Translations under genes and position numbers: made by a program
Shown here: positions 52,619 through 62,250 of the stretch, piece after piece
Layout: each line of letters begins with the position of its first letter
How positions within the stretch are numbered: the stretch's first letter is position 1
From: Anaerococcus murdochii
GTDB taxonomy: Bacteria > Bacillota > Clostridia > Tissierellales > Peptoniphilaceae
DNA length: 64,000 bases
Direction of reading: 5' to 3'
NCBI RefSeq assembly: GCF_019957155.1
Contig: NZ_JAIPME010000002.1
Coordinates: forward strand, 310,001 to 374,000
Notes under the pieces: generated by a model
Seen by the model: the letters and a program-made list of their open reading frames with translations, nothing else
Databases searched by the model: none
Told to the model about the DNA's origin: nothing

Positions 52619-53339
52619 TTATTTCATCTTCCCCTGATTTATTGATTCTAATCATCTTGTAGCCAACTCCAACATGAGTTTGGATATACTTATCGTCAGT
52701 TAATTTTTCTATCTTTTTTCTAAGAGAGGTCATATACACTCTCAAAGAAGAGAGATCAGATGCTAGGTAATTGACCCAAATGTTTTTTAGGATGTACTGA
52801 TGTGTGAGAACCTTGCCAACATTTTCTGCTAATAAACATAATAAACTATATTCTATTGGCATTAAATGTATTTCTTCACCTTTAATAAATACGCTTCTCG
52901 AAGGATAATCTATTCTTATATCTCCATTTTCAAATGAAATTTTGTCTTCAACACTATTATTTTCAACATAGTTTATTCTTCTTAAGGTTGACCTAACTCT
53001 TGCAAGAAGTTCATCAACATTAAATGGCTTGGTCAAAAAATCATCTGCCCCTGCGTCCAAGGCTTCTATTTTATCTTCATCATTGGTCCTAGCGCTAATT
53101 ACTATAACTGGAGTAGTCGAAAAATCTCTGAATTTTTTTATTATTTCTATTCCATCAATGTCAGGCAATCCCAAGTCAATAAAAACTATGTCATATTTAT
53201 TTGAAGTCATTAGCTGTAGAGCATTTTTACCATCAATCGCTAGGTCATATTCATAATCATTTATCTGCAATGTTGTTGATATCAAGTTTCTCACAGCTCT
53301 GTCATCTTCTACAATTAATATTTTTATATTTTCATTCAT
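52605..53339 (-). CDS. kdpE: KdpE response regulator
   Basis: A 244-residue OmpR/PhoB-type regulator. The receiver domain has acidic EDD at residues 11-13, the phosphoacceptor Asp in VFIDLGLPD, Thr/Ser in VIVISAR and Lys in FLTKPFN. The winged-helix DNA-binding domain (about 135-232) ends with LRVYMTSLRKKIE and a GVGYKM wing. It follows kdpC after about 85 bp containing a weak hairpin (GCCTCA/TGAGGC, 53386-53410), which may reduce regulator expression relative to the pump. It would activate the kdp operon. Phased TTAAAA boxes at 58461-58509 are candidate binding sites. Confidence 0.94.
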   Translation of the reverse strand: MNENIKILIVEDDRAVRNLISTTLQINDYEYDLAIDGKNALQLMTSNKYDIVFIDLGLPDIDGIEIIKKFRDFSTTPVIVISARTNDEDKIEALDAGADDFLTKPFNVDELLARVRSTLRRINYVENNSVEDKISFENGDIRIDYPSRSVFIKGEEIHLMPIEYSLLCLLAENVGKVLTHQYILKNIWVNYLASDLSSLRVYMTSLRKKIEKLTDDKYIQTHVGVGYKMIRINKSGEDEINGFN

Positions 53340-53424
53340 ATATACTTACCTTCTTTATAGCAAAATATTGGTCAAATCATTCTAAGCCTCAAGTTATGAT
53401 TACCTGAGGCCTTATATTACAATA

Positions 53425-54030
53425 TTATTTTTTCATTTCACTTACTAAGTCTATGTTTAGTTTCAATACATTTACAGTTTGTTCACCAAAGATTCCCAAA
53501 GCTTTTTCACTAGTATTTTGTTTTATCAGTTGTTCTAAGTTTTCTTTGGAGAGATTTGTATTTTTTGCTACTCTATCAACTTGTAATTGAGCTGCTTTGA
53601 CAGAAATGTGTGGATCGAGACCTGAGCCTGATTGGCTTATGATGTCTTCAGGGATATCTTCTTTTGATACCGCAGGATTTTCTTTAATAAACTTATCTAT
53701 TTCTTCGTTAATTCTTTTCTTTAGGTTAGGGTTACTTACTGCTAAGTTTTTACTACCAGAAGCTAATCCATCATACTTGTCTCCATCTTCATAGACATTG
53801 TAGTTAACAGCTGATGGTCTCGAATGAAATAATTTTGGATCAGTAAAATCTTGACCTATTAATTCTGAGCCAACTACTTCATCTCCCATCTTTATTAAAC
53901 TTCCATTAGCTTGTTTTGGAAAGATAATTTGTGCAAGTACCGTCATTAAAAGTGGATATATAATACCACAGACTATAAATGCAAATATTGTAACAAAAAA
54001 AACTTGTTTATATTTTTTAATAGTTCTCAT
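53425..54030 (-). CDS. kdpC: Potassium-transporting ATPase subunit C
   Basis: A 201-residue single-span subunit of the KdpFABC pump. One N-terminal membrane helix (about 10-32) is followed by an extracytoplasmic domain with the family segments SELIGQDFTDPKLFHSRPSAVNYN and SGSGLDPHISVKAAQLQVDRVA. The KdpC family matches throughout. The ATG is preceded by two copies of TTTAAGGAGTT, of which the nearer serves as ribosome binding site. It lies 18 bp after kdpB. Confidence 0.96.
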   Translation of the reverse strand: MRTIKKYKQVFFVTIFAFIVCGIIYPLLMTVLAQIIFPKQANGSLIKMGDEVVGSELIGQDFTDPKLFHSRPSAVNYNVYEDGDKYDGLASGSKNLAVSNPNLKKRINEEIDKFIKENPAVSKEDIPEDIISQSGSGLDPHISVKAAQLQVDRVAKNTNLSKENLEQLIKQNTSEKALGIFGEQTVNVLKLNIDLVSEMKK

Positions 54031-54048
54031 TATAACTCCTTAAACTCC

Positions 54049-56103
54049 TTAAATTCCTAACATTCCAAGTAAAGGAAATACTAATATATCTATTAGTTTT
54101 ATACCAATAAAAGGACAAATTACACCACCAAGTCCGTAAATCAACATATTCTTTCCTAACATTTTTGAAGCTGACATCGGTTCATATTTAACACCTTTCA
54201 TTGCCAAAGGAATTAGACAAGGAATAATAATTGCATTAAATATTAGTGCTGAAATAATAGCACTTGATGGACTATTCAATCCCATAATGTTCAATACTTT
54301 CATTTGAGGTATAGCAAGAGTAAATATAGCTGGTATTATAGCAAAATATTTGGCAATATCATTAGCAATGGAAAATGTTGTCAAAGAACCTCTTGTTATA
54401 AGTAGCTGTTTACCAATCTCTATAACTTCCAATATTTTGGTTGGATCTGAATCCAAATCAACCATGTTTGCTGCTTCTTTTGCTGAACTTGTACCACTGT
54501 TCATAGCAATACCAACATCAGCTTGAGCCAAGGCTGGAGCATCGTTGGTTCCATCTCCTGTCATGGCTACAATTTTACCTAGGGTTTGTTCTTTCTTTAT
54601 GGCTTCTATCTTATCCTCAGGTTTACATTCTGCTATATAGCCGTCAACACCAGCTTCTGCAGCAATTGTAGCAGCAGTAAGAGGGTTATCTCCAGTACAC
54701 ATTATGGTCTTTATCCCTATTTTTCTAAGTCTTTCAAACCTTTGTCTAAGTCCTGGCTTAACCGTATCTTTCAAATAGATAATTCCATAAATTACATTAT
54801 CTACACAAACGACTAGTGGAGTACCCCCTAATTTTGAAATACTTTCTACTTTTGCTTGTAGGTCGCTTGGTACATCTCCACCTCTTTCAGTAATAAACTT
54901 TATTATCGCTTCCCCAGATCCCTTGCGTATCATGACACCGTTTTTTAAATCGATCCCACTCATCTTACTTGCTGCAGTAAATTCTACAAAAGACGCATCT
55001 TCGTAATCTGCTGGATTAACTTTAGAACCCAATTTTTTTGCAAGTTCGACTGTAGATTTACCTTCAGGGGTGTCATCTTTTAGTGATGATATCATGGCAT
55101 ATTCTATTAAATCTGATTTGTCGATTCCATCGACATTTATAAAATCACTAGCTAACCTATTTCCAAAGGTTATTGTTCCTGTTTTGTCTAGAATCATTGT
55201 ATCAACATCACCACAAGCTTCTACAGCCTTGCCTGACATTGCTATGACATTGAATCTAGTAACCCTATCCATACCAGCTATACCGATTGCGCTAAGTAAT
55301 GCACCAATTGTAGTAGGGATTAGGCAAACCATTAAAGCTATTAATGTAGAAACTGAAATTTTTACATTAGAATAGTTAGCTATTGGATATAGGGTTATGA
55401 TAACTATCAAAAATATAATAGTTAAGGAAACCAACAAGGTATTTAGAGCAATCTCATTTGGTGTTTTTTGTCTAGAGGCTCCTTCTACAAGAGATATCAT
55501 CTTATCCAAAAATGATTCACCAGGATCTGAGCTTATACGAACTTTAATCCAGTCTGATACAATAAGTGTACCTCCCGTCACTGAAGAAAAATCTCCTCCA
55601 CTTTCTTTAGTTACTGGTGCAGATTCACCAGTGATTGCAGATTCATCAATACTTGCTATACCTTCAATTATTTCACCGTCATTAGGGATTATTTCGCCTA
55701 CTTTTACTAAAACTATGTCTCCTTTTTTTAGGTCATTACTAGAGATTTCAATTTCTTTTCCATCATCTAAAATTTTTCTAGCCTTAGTATCCTTTTTTGT
55801 TTTTTTCAATGTCTCTGCTTGTGCCTTTCCCCTACCTTCAGCTACGGATTCGGCGAAATTTGCAAATAGTAAAGTTATAAACAAAATAATGGAAACAAGC
55901 ATATTGTATTTACTTGCATTGTCGCTTCCATCATTTATCAAATTTGGGAAAAAAGCAAGTAATAGACAAATTATAAATCCAATTTCTACTACAAACATTA
56001 CAGGGTTTTTTATCATATACTTAGGATTTAATTTTAAGAATGCCCCTTTAATAGAAGTCTTCATTATATCTTTACTTACAAATTTTGTTTTCTTATTAAC
56101 CAT
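54049..56103 (-). CDS. kdpB: Potassium-transporting ATPase catalytic subunit B
   Basis: A 684-residue P-type ATPase that powers K+ uptake. Motifs: TGESAPV (A domain), the phosphorylated Asp in [20 protein letters not shown] region (nucleotide site), TGDNPLTA and [25 protein letters not shown] (hinge and P domain). The start is the ATG at 56103, preceded by AGGAGG; an in-frame ATG 24 nt upstream lies inside the end of kdpA and lacks a site. It follows the kdpA stop by 8 bp. Confidence 0.97.
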   Translation of the reverse strand: MVNKKTKFVSKDIMKTSIKGAFLKLNPKYMIKNPVMFVVEIGFIICLLLAFFPNLINDGSDNASKYNMLVSIILFITLLFANFAESVAEGRGKAQAETLKKTKKDTKARKILDDGKEIEISSNDLKKGDIVLVKVGEIIPNDGEIIEGIASIDESAITGESAPVTKESGGDFSSVTGGTLIVSDWIKVRISSDPGESFLDKMISLVEGASRQKTPNEIALNTLLVSLTIIFLIVIITLYPIANYSNVKISVSTLIALMVCLIPTTIGALLSAIGIAGMDRVTRFNVIAMSGKAVEACGDVDTMILDKTGTITFGNRLASDFINVDGIDKSDLIEYAMISSLKDDTPEGKSTVELAKKLGSKVNPADYEDASFVEFTAASKMSGIDLKNGVMIRKGSGEAIIKFITERGGDVPSDLQAKVESISKLGGTPLVVCVDNVIYGIIYLKDTVKPGLRQRFERLRKIGIKTIMCTGDNPLTAATIAAEAGVDGYIAECKPEDKIEAIKKEQTLGKIVAMTGDGTNDAPALAQADVGIAMNSGTSSAKEAANMVDLDSDPTKILEVIEIGKQLLITRGSLTTFSIANDIAKYFAIIPAIFTLAIPQMKVLNIMGLNSPSSAIISALIFNAIIIPCLIPLAMKGVKYEPMSASKMLGKNMLIYGLGGVICPFIGIKLIDILVFPLLGMLGI

Positions 56104-56111
56104 ATTTCCTC

Positions 56112-57854
56112 CTATAGTACCAACCATTCTGCTATTGGTCCTAAAGCTAGTACTGGCAAAAATGTTAGTGCTGCAAATATATAAACAATTATTACTAAAA
56201 TAATTGAAAAAGTTAAGTTATTAGTTTTTAGTGTTCCAGCAGTTTCATTGATATCTATTTTTTTAGAAAGATTTCCTGCTATTGCTAGCTGGATAATAAT
56301 AGCTAAATATCTTCCAAAAAACATTACTAATCCACAAGTTATATTCCAAAAGATTGTATTGTCAGCCAAACCTTCAAAACCAGAGCCATTATTCGCTGCT
56401 GATGAAGAATATTCGTATAGTATTTGACTTAGTCCGTGGAATCCTGGATTAGTAATACCCTCAAGTCCAGGATTTATACTAACTGCTAGTGCAGAAAAAC
56501 CTAGAATCAAAAGTGGGTGAATGATAATTGATAAAGCTGCAAGTTTCATCTCATTACCTTCAATTTTTTTACCTAGATATTCCGGTGTCTTACCAATCAT
56601 AAGACCGCATATAAATACTGCTAAGATAGCATAGATTAACATATTCATAAGTCCTACACCTGCTCCACCAAATACAACATTTAACATCATGTGAAGCAAA
56701 GGAACTAGGCCACCCAAAGGTGTAAGTGTATCATGCATATTGTTAACAGTTCCAGTAGTAAATGACGTTGTAACTGTTGTAAATAATGAAGATTGGGCAA
56801 TACCAAAACGCATCTCTTTTCCTTCCATATTTCCCATATTGTGAGATATTCCAGAAAGACTTGCCCCGTTTACACCATTAAGCTCATTATGATAGCAAAT
56901 ACCCAAGCCTATTACAAATAATATGGACATGGCAATAAATATTGACTGGCCTTCTTTGCCCAGCCAAACTTTCTTAGCCATAGCTTTATCTGTGTGCTCT
57001 GGTATTTGTTCATTTTCACTTGCTGATTTTTTAATAAACTTATCATGTGCCATCTTTCCAAAAATGAAAACACATGATCCTGGCAATAACATCATAGAAA
57101 TTAATTCTATAATATTTGAAATAATATTAGGGTTTTCAAAAGGAGTTGATGAGTTGGCTCCGAAAAATCCTCCACCATTAGTACCCAAATGTTTAATTGC
57201 CTCCAAAGCAGCTACAGGACCAGCACCAAGTTCTTGGTTTTTGCCCTCAATAGTTTTAATTAAAATATTAGAATTAAAGTTTTGGATAACTCCTTGAGAC
57301 ACCAATAATAATCCAACAATAATAGATGCTGGTAATAAAAATCTTGTTATGATTTTTATAAAATCCACAAAGAAGTTTCCCATCTTCTCTCCAAGTATTC
57401 CTCTTATCATTGCTACGCAAGCTGCATATCCACTAGCTGCTGAAGTGAACATCATCATAATAATCACAAACATTTGAGAAAAATATGACAAGCCTGATTC
57501 ACCAGCATAGTGTTGCAAGTTAGTATTAGTCATAAAAGAAATAATTGTATTAAAAGCTAAAGTTTCCTCCATAGAGCCTATTTTATTTGGATTAAATATC
57601 CCTATAGATTGAATTCTAAGAACTAGATATGAAAGTAGAACCAAACACGCATTTAAAAGAATCAATGACAATGCATATTCTTTCCAGTCCATATCACTTT
57701 TTTCAATCTTTAAAATTTTAAAAATTCCTGAATCCACTTTATCAAATAAAGGATCAGCGAATGTTTTTTTATTGTTAGTCATTTTATATAAGTAATTTCC
57801 ACATGGAAATATAATGACTAAGAATATTAGTAATGTTAATAATATTTGTAACAT
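56112..57854 (-). CDS. kdpA: Potassium-transporting ATPase subunit A
   Basis: A 580-residue channel-like subunit of the superfamily of K+ transporters, forming the potassium path. Selectivity-filter-type segments are visible: [53 protein letters not shown] and [17 protein letters not shown]. About ten membrane helices. AGGAG lies before the ATG. Length matches the family. Confidence 0.97.
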   Translation of the reverse strand: MLQILLTLLIFLVIIFPCGNYLYKMTNNKKTFADPLFDKVDSGIFKILKIEKSDMDWKEYALSLILLNACLVLLSYLVLRIQSIGIFNPNKIGSMEETLAFNTIISFMTNTNLQHYAGESGLSYFSQMFVIIMMMFTSAASGYAACVAMIRGILGEKMGNFFVDFIKIITRFLLPASIIVGLLLVSQGVIQNFNSNILIKTIEGKNQELGAGPVAALEAIKHLGTNGGGFFGANSSTPFENPNIISNIIELISMMLLPGSCVFIFGKMAHDKFIKKSASENEQIPEHTDKAMAKKVWLGKEGQSIFIAMSILFVIGLGICYHNELNGVNGASLSGISHNMGNMEGKEMRFGIAQSSLFTTVTTSFTTGTVNNMHDTLTPLGGLVPLLHMMLNVVFGGAGVGLMNMLIYAILAVFICGLMIGKTPEYLGKKIEGNEMKLAALSIIIHPLLILGFSALAVSINPGLEGITNPGFHGLSQILYEYSSSAANNGSGFEGLADNTIFWNITCGLVMFFGRYLAIIIQLAIAGNLSKKIDINETAGTLKTNNLTFSIILVIIVYIFAALTFLPVLALGPIAEWLVL

Positions 57855-57879
57855 AATCTCTCCTACTTACACAATTTTC

Positions 57880-58197
57880 TTACGAAAATATATATTTTTT
57901 ATTTGTGCCATATATTGCTAAATTTCCCAAATTTTTACTAGCAGGTTCATAGCAAGGGTCTAATGCCCAAGCAGCCCTGAAGTGTTTCATAGCCAATTCA
58001 TGGTTTCCTCTTATTTCCATCAAAATACCTAACAAATTGTGAGGAACTGGACTATGTGGATATTCTTTCATTTTATCTTTTACCAATTCTAAACATTCGT
58101 CAAGGTTTCCCAAATCAATTTTTAATTTTATTAAGGAACAAAAATCATTCAAACAATTATTAAAATCACATTTAGTTAAATTCATAATTTCCTTCAT
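57880..58197 (-). CDS. Small TPR protein in the kdp operon
   Basis: A 105-residue protein. The C-terminal 70 residues look like two tetratricopeptide repeats (VPHNLLGILMEIRGNHELAM and HFRAAWALDPCYEPASKNLG). The N-terminal part has three Cys (KCDFNNCLNDFC) in a CX5CX5C pattern. It lies between kdpF and kdpA on the same strand, 25 bp before kdpA, so it is very probably co-transcribed. A role in Kdp assembly or regulation is only suggested by position. GGGAG precedes the first ATG; an alternative Met is four codons in. Confidence 0.75.
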   Translation of the reverse strand: MKEIMNLTKCDFNNCLNDFCSLIKLKIDLGNLDECLELVKDKMKEYPHSPVPHNLLGILMEIRGNHELAMKHFRAAWALDPCYEPASKNLGNLAIYGTNKKYIFS

Positions 58198-58218
58198 ACT
58201 TATCTCCCAAAACTATAT

Positions 58219-58296
58219 TTAAAATTTCTCAGGGTTAATCAGTGCATAAAACAAATAGCATAAAACCCCTAAAATAACAATTAATAATAGTAACAT
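58219..58296 (-). CDS. kdpF: KdpF small membrane subunit
   Basis: A 25-residue peptide: a single hydrophobic helix (MLLLLIVILGVLCYLFYAL) ending in INPEKF, which matches the Y-ALI-N-E-F ending of KdpF. KdpF stabilises the KdpFABC complex in the membrane. The ATG has GGAGG 6 nt upstream. It is too short to be found by ordinary ORF length cut-offs. Confidence 0.9.
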   Translation of the reverse strand: MLLLLIVILGVLCYLFYALINPEKF

Positions 58297-58313
58297 ATAA
58301 ACCTCCACAATAA

Positions 58314-58409
58314 TTAATTACTTGTAATTTTTTTATCTATCCAATGGACAAATAATTTTAATATTAAAAATGAAATGATAATTATAGCTATCATAATAAG
58401 GTCTAACAT
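58314..58409 (-). CDS. Additional small membrane peptide upstream of kdpF
   Basis: A 31-residue open frame with one hydrophobic helix (LIMIAIIIISFLILKLFVHW) and a basic tail (IDKKITSN). AGGAGG lies 8 nt before the ATG. It is the first gene of the kdp transcript, 17 bp before kdpF. From memory, Clostridium acetobutylicum has comparable small genes at the head of its kdp operon (kdpZ and kdpY). Whether this peptide is a second KdpF-like subunit is unknown. Confidence 0.7.
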   Translation of the reverse strand: MLDLIMIAIIIISFLILKLFVHWIDKKITSN

Positions 58410-58460
58410 TAATCATTCCTCCTATTCTCTAACTATATGTGTAATATACCAACTTTTACC

Positions 58461-58509
58461 TTAAAATAGTTTTAAAATATACACCATAGACATTAAAATT
58501 GTATTAAAA
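58461..58509. promoter_or_regulatory. Candidate KdpE operator: four phased TTAAAA boxes
   Basis: TTAAAA occurs at 58461, 58472, 58493 and 58504, spaced 11, 21 and 11 bp, that is, on one face of the helix. OmpR-family regulators bind direct half-sites with 10-11 bp spacing. The boxes lie between the divergent kdp operon and the kdpD-N gene; TATATT and TATAGT on the minus strand just beyond are possible -10 elements. Confidence 0.55.
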
Positions 58510-58581
58510 TTCACTGATTTTGCCTTTTTTTTAATATATATAGTAAAATAAAATCAGAAATAAATAAATAAGGATAATTTT

Positions 58582-60507
58582 ATGGAAAAAAAAGGTGAAT
58601 TGACAATCTTCTTCGGATACTGTGCAGGTGTCGGCAAGACATACAATATGCTAGAAGTTGCCCACGAAAAGTACCTAGAAGGCATAGATGTGGTTGTTGG
58701 TTATGTAGAACTTCATGATAGAAAAGATACTCTAGCATTAATGAATGGTCTAGATATAATAGACTATAAAAAAATAAACTATAAAGATCATATTTTTAAT
58801 GAACTGGATATAGATAAGTCCCTAGATAGAAAACCTGACATCATATTAGTAGATGAGCTTGCCCATACCAATGCACCAGGCAGTAGACATAAAAAAAGAT
58901 ACCAAGATGTAGAGGAATTACTTAGAGCAGGCATTGATGTATACACAACATTAAATGTCCAACACCTGGAGAGCCTTCATGATATAGTAGAATCAATTAC
59001 TAATATAAAAGTCAATGAACGTATACCTGATTATGTTTTTGATAATGCTGACCATATAAAAATAATAGATATTGAAGTAGAACAATTAATTGAAAGATTA
59101 AAGGAAGGAAAAATATATAATTATTCCCAGTCTAAAAAAGCCCTAGATAATTTTTTTACTATAGATAATCTTATCTCGCTTAGGGAAATAGCTTTAAGAA
59201 GATATGCTGATAAAATAAATTTATATACTGACGAAAAAAATAAACCATTTTTAAAAGAACATATACTAGTGTGTCTTGGCCCATCACCCACTAACCAAAA
59301 AGTAATCAGAACTGCTTATAGGATGGCTAACTCTTTCCATGCAGAGTTTAGTGCCCTATATGTAGAAACATCTGAAAGCAAAAATTTTTCTAATACAGAA
59401 AAAAATAACTTACAAAAAAATATAGACTTGGCTAAACATCTAAAAGCTAATATCGTTTCTTCTTATGGTGATGATATATCATTTCAAATTAGCCAATATG
59501 CAAAACTTAGTGGAGTATCAAAGCTTGTCTTGGGAAGATCCTCACAGAAAATATCATTTTTAAATAAAACAACTATAATTGATGAGATTACTAAGGATGC
59601 TCCAAATCTTGATATATTCATAATCCCTGATGCTAACAGTGAGTATAAGAAAAAAAATATAAGGCTAGATGAATTTGTGCATTTCGATAGAGAAGATCTG
59701 ATAGTAACTTTGCTCATACTGTTAGCTACAACTGTACTATCTTATGCCTTATTTATTTTTGATTTTAATACAACTAACATAGTTTTGCTTTATACTCTAT
59801 CATCCTGCATAGTTGGATACACAACAAAACACCCTATATACAATATTCTTGCTCTCTTGCTAAATATATTTATTATAGATTTTATATTTATACCACCCTA
59901 TTATTCTTTGAGGATTTACTCAAAAGAGTATCTGATGATATTTATAATAATGATCATAGTTTCTTTTTTCATTAGCCTAATGCAAAATAGACTAAAAAAG
60001 GAAAATATACTAACAACTCAGCAGTCACACAGCTTAGAGGTTCTGCTTCAAACAAGCCAGAGATTGCAGCTAAGCAAAAACTATGATGAAGTAATGTATG
60101 AAACCTGCTATCAACTACATAAGCTCCTAAACAAGGTAATAATATTTTATCCTGTTTTCAAAAGCTCACTTTTGTCGCCAATAATTTATAACCCAAAAAA
60201 CGTCGCAAATATGAAAGAAATATATTTGCAAGACTCCGAGAAAACTGTAGCAAAATGGGTATTTTTAAATAATGATAGTGCTGGTGCAGGCACAAATACT
60301 CTAACTAATGCTAATGGCTTATATTTTGCCATTAGAAAAAATAGTGCAGTCTATGGCGTTGTCGGCATAGATATGTCAGATAAAAGTATCGGTAGTCAAT
60401 TGTCAGTAAATGATAAATCTCTGCTTATAGCCATGCTAAACGAGATCGCTCTGGCAATTGATTCATTGGAAAATAAGTCTTGCTATATAAACCTTAATAA
60501 AAATTAA
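58582..60507 (+). CDS. KdpD N-terminal sensor protein lacking the kinase domain
   Basis: A 641-residue protein. The KdpD domain (about 1-215) has the P-loop FFGYCAGVGKTYNM, ILVDELAHTNAPGSRHKKRYQDV and TTLNVQHLESL, all hallmark segments. A Usp-like domain (about 245-365), four membrane helices (DUF4118, about 372-465) and a GAF-like domain (about 500-630) follow. The protein then ends: no phosphoacceptor His and no HATPase domain. It is transcribed away from the kdp operon. Together with the kinase at 50693-52618 it supplies all KdpD functions, with the middle domains duplicated. I infer that the two form a heteromeric sensor. AAGGAT lies upstream of the ATG. Confidence 0.93.
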   Translation: MEKKGELTIFFGYCAGVGKTYNMLEVAHEKYLEGIDVVVGYVELHDRKDTLALMNGLDIIDYKKINYKDHIFNELDIDKSLDRKPDIILVDELAHTNAPGSRHKKRYQDVEELLRAGIDVYTTLNVQHLESLHDIVESITNIKVNERIPDYVFDNADHIKIIDIEVEQLIERLKEGKIYNYSQSKKALDNFFTIDNLISLREIALRRYADKINLYTDEKNKPFLKEHILVCLGPSPTNQKVIRTAYRMANSFHAEFSALYVETSESKNFSNTEKNNLQKNIDLAKHLKANIVSSYGDDISFQISQYAKLSGVSKLVLGRSSQKISFLNKTTIIDEITKDAPNLDIFIIPDANSEYKKKNIRLDEFVHFDREDLIVTLLILLATTVLSYALFIFDFNTTNIVLLYTLSSCIVGYTTKHPIYNILALLLNIFIIDFIFIPPYYSLRIYSKEYLMIFIIMIIVSFFISLMQNRLKKENILTTQQSHSLEVLLQTSQRLQLSKNYDEVMYETCYQLHKLLNKVIIFYPVFKSSLLSPIIYNPKNVANMKEIYLQDSEKTVAKWVFLNNDSAGAGTNTLTNANGLYFAIRKNSAVYGVVGIDMSDKSIGSQLSVNDKSLLIAMLNEIALAIDSLENKSCYINLNKN

Positions 60508-60630
60508 TATTATAACTTCATAATTTTTCTATTGAATACTTTGCTATATTATGGGGGTATTTTTATGTCCGAACTAATGAACAAATAATAAAGTATTAAG
60601 ATCATTTCATAATCAATATATAAATGGGCA

Positions 60631-60665
60631 AATCAAAACTACCAGCTCAGCTGGTAGTTTTGATT
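60631..60665. terminator. Perfect 17-bp inverted repeat, probable terminator
   Basis: AATCAAAACTACCAGCT, one base, then its exact complement. It lies 125 bp after the kdpD-N gene and 22 bp before the next ATG. The internal TTTTG half gives some terminator character. Confidence 0.6.
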
Positions 60666-60687
60666 ATAATATAAAAAGAGGTATGCA

Positions 60688-61032
60688 ATGGTTATTTTAA
60701 AGAAGATTTCATTTTCAAATGAGGAAGTTGTTTATGAGTATTACCCGGAAGGGAAAACTGAATTTCTGGGTGTAATCGTCGCAGATTCAAAAGAAAGAAA
60801 AGTTTTCCTTAAAGAAAGCTCGGAAAAGGATTTCTATAGAGAAATAATTGGATCAGAACTTAATGACACGAGGTATAGTATTAATAAGATGCGAGTTGAA
60901 AATGGCAAAGAGCCGTATACTGAAGAATTGTACATTTGTAATCCTGATAAAGATTATGGTGGTTATGTATATGCAGAAAAAGCTCTATCTAAACTTGAAG
61001 AATTTCTTGAAACTAATAATTACAAAGATTAA
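60688..61032 (+). CDS. Hypothetical protein
   Basis: A 114-residue soluble, charged protein (starts MVILKKISFSNEEVVYEYYP). AGAGGT lies 5 nt before the ATG. It has no signal peptide or membrane segment, and the C terminus is predicted helical (EKALSKLEEFLETNN). I do not recognise a family. It stands alone, with a strong inverted repeat before it. Confidence 0.65.
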   Translation: MVILKKISFSNEEVVYEYYPEGKTEFLGVIVADSKERKVFLKESSEKDFYREIIGSELNDTRYSINKMRVENGKEPYTEELYICNPDKDYGGYVYAEKALSKLEEFLETNNYKD

Positions 61033-61153
61033 TGTATAGTTGCTTGGTATTAGCAAAAATTATGTTACTAAATTTTTATAGATTTTTAAAATTTTAATTC
61101 AAAAGAATGTAAAGAAAAATCTATAGATATGAGTGGAGATTCAGCCATTCAAA

Positions 61154-61185
61154 TATTTTATCACAAATATATTTGTGATAAAATA
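61154..61185. promoter_or_regulatory. Perfect 32-bp palindrome, probable operator
   Basis: TATTTTATCACAAATA followed directly by its reverse complement, about 50 bp before the start of the PH-domain protein gene. There is no unpaired loop, which fits a protein-binding dyad better than a terminator. Confidence 0.6.
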
Positions 61186-61234
61186 CTAGACAAGAATACT
61201 TTATCTTAATATAGAGAAAGCAATGGAGGAAATT

Positions 61235-61837
61235 ATGATTGAAAAAATTATTGACGACAATGAAAATATATTGTGGCGAGGAAAGCCCAATGCTTTTCTT
61301 TATATTGTAGGCAAGCCAAGCATTTATTTAATTGCATTAATTTGGGGGATTTTTGACTTCTTTTTTATATCTATTTTTTTTAGAGAATTTAGCTTTATGA
61401 ATGGATTTTTTATAATTTTCTTTATAATTCATCTTTTTCCTGTTTGGTTTGCAATTTTAATGCCCATCTATAGGGTTTTAAATTATGGAACAATTGAATA
61501 TGCAATTACAGATAAGAGAGTTTACATCAGCCAAGGCATTTTTGGAAGAGATGTAAATAATTATGAGCACAGAGAGCTTACAAATTTGAAAGTAGATGTA
61601 AATTTTATGGAAAACATCAAGGGACTTGGCACAATTATCCTAGTTTATAATGGCGAAGGTGGTAATTCATCTTACAGCTTTAAGACTGACGCAGATAAAT
61701 TTATTTCCATAAAAGATCCCTACGATGTCTACAAACTTCTTAAAAAAGTATCTCTCGATGTTGCAACAGATCAAGCCTATCCAAACGCCTATAGACCAAA
61801 AGAGAATGAAGGCTACAACACAAAATATAAAAGATAA
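61235..61837 (+). CDS. Membrane protein with bacterial PH domain (YdbS-like)
   Basis: A 200-residue protein with a cytoplasmic start (ILWRGKPN, common in this group), two hydrophobic helices (about 25-85) and a bacterial PH-2 type domain (about 90-175) with the typical IEYAITDKRVYISQGIFGRD strand pair and a LTNLKVD segment. I start at ATG 61235 because GGAGG lies 5 nt before it; an ATG at 61223 overlaps that site. Function of the family is mostly unknown; some members affect envelope or antimicrobial resistance. Nothing nearby narrows this down. Confidence 0.82.
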   Translation: MIEKIIDDNENILWRGKPNAFLYIVGKPSIYLIALIWGIFDFFFISIFFREFSFMNGFFIIFFIIHLFPVWFAILMPIYRVLNYGTIEYAITDKRVYISQGIFGRDVNNYEHRELTNLKVDVNFMENIKGLGTIILVYNGEGGNSSYSFKTDADKFISIKDPYDVYKLLKKVSLDVATDQAYPNAYRPKENEGYNTKYKR

Positions 61838-61986
61838 CTTAAAATGCAACAAAAATGTCACTGAGAAAATTTTCATGTCAGAATTTTTATCGGTGACTTC
61901 TGATTAATGAGGGAAATTTCTGTAATATTTTATTTTAATAGAGCCTTCTTTGCCTTAATTTTTAATAAATAAGAATAAATAATAAG
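61838..61986. other. Short spacer before the IS remnant
   Basis: About 150 bp of AT-rich sequence. No gene or strong signal apart from a weak GTCAC...GTGAC pair near 61858-61896. Confidence 0.5.
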
Positions 61987-62082
61987 TTATAAGAAAGAGT
62001 TGACAGGTGATGCATATCCTATGTTACCTTCTAAATATTCTTTTACTATTTTTAGTTTGAATTCTAAATTGTATTTTGACAT
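61987..62082 (-). pseudogene. IS3-family (IS150-like) orfA remnant
   Basis: The minus strand starts MSKYNLEFKLKIVKEYLEGN, typical of the helix-turn-helix OrfA of IS150-group elements, but stops after 31 codons. The hairpin AGACCGTAGC/GCTGCGGTCT (62087-62111) directly upstream is of the kind found before such genes. Only the 5' fragment survives; no orfB is present. Confidence 0.75.
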
Positions 62083-62250
62083 TAAAAGACCGCAGCATGA
62101 AGCTACGGTCTAATTTTTTGTCCTCATGTAAACCACTTGGAACTATTATTCAGTTTATTCTTTTTTACAAATGTTCCCATTTTAATCCCAGTTACAGTTT
62201 TTGATCTTCTGTAACTGTTGATTTTACAAAGTTTTTAATTTTTCAGGTTA

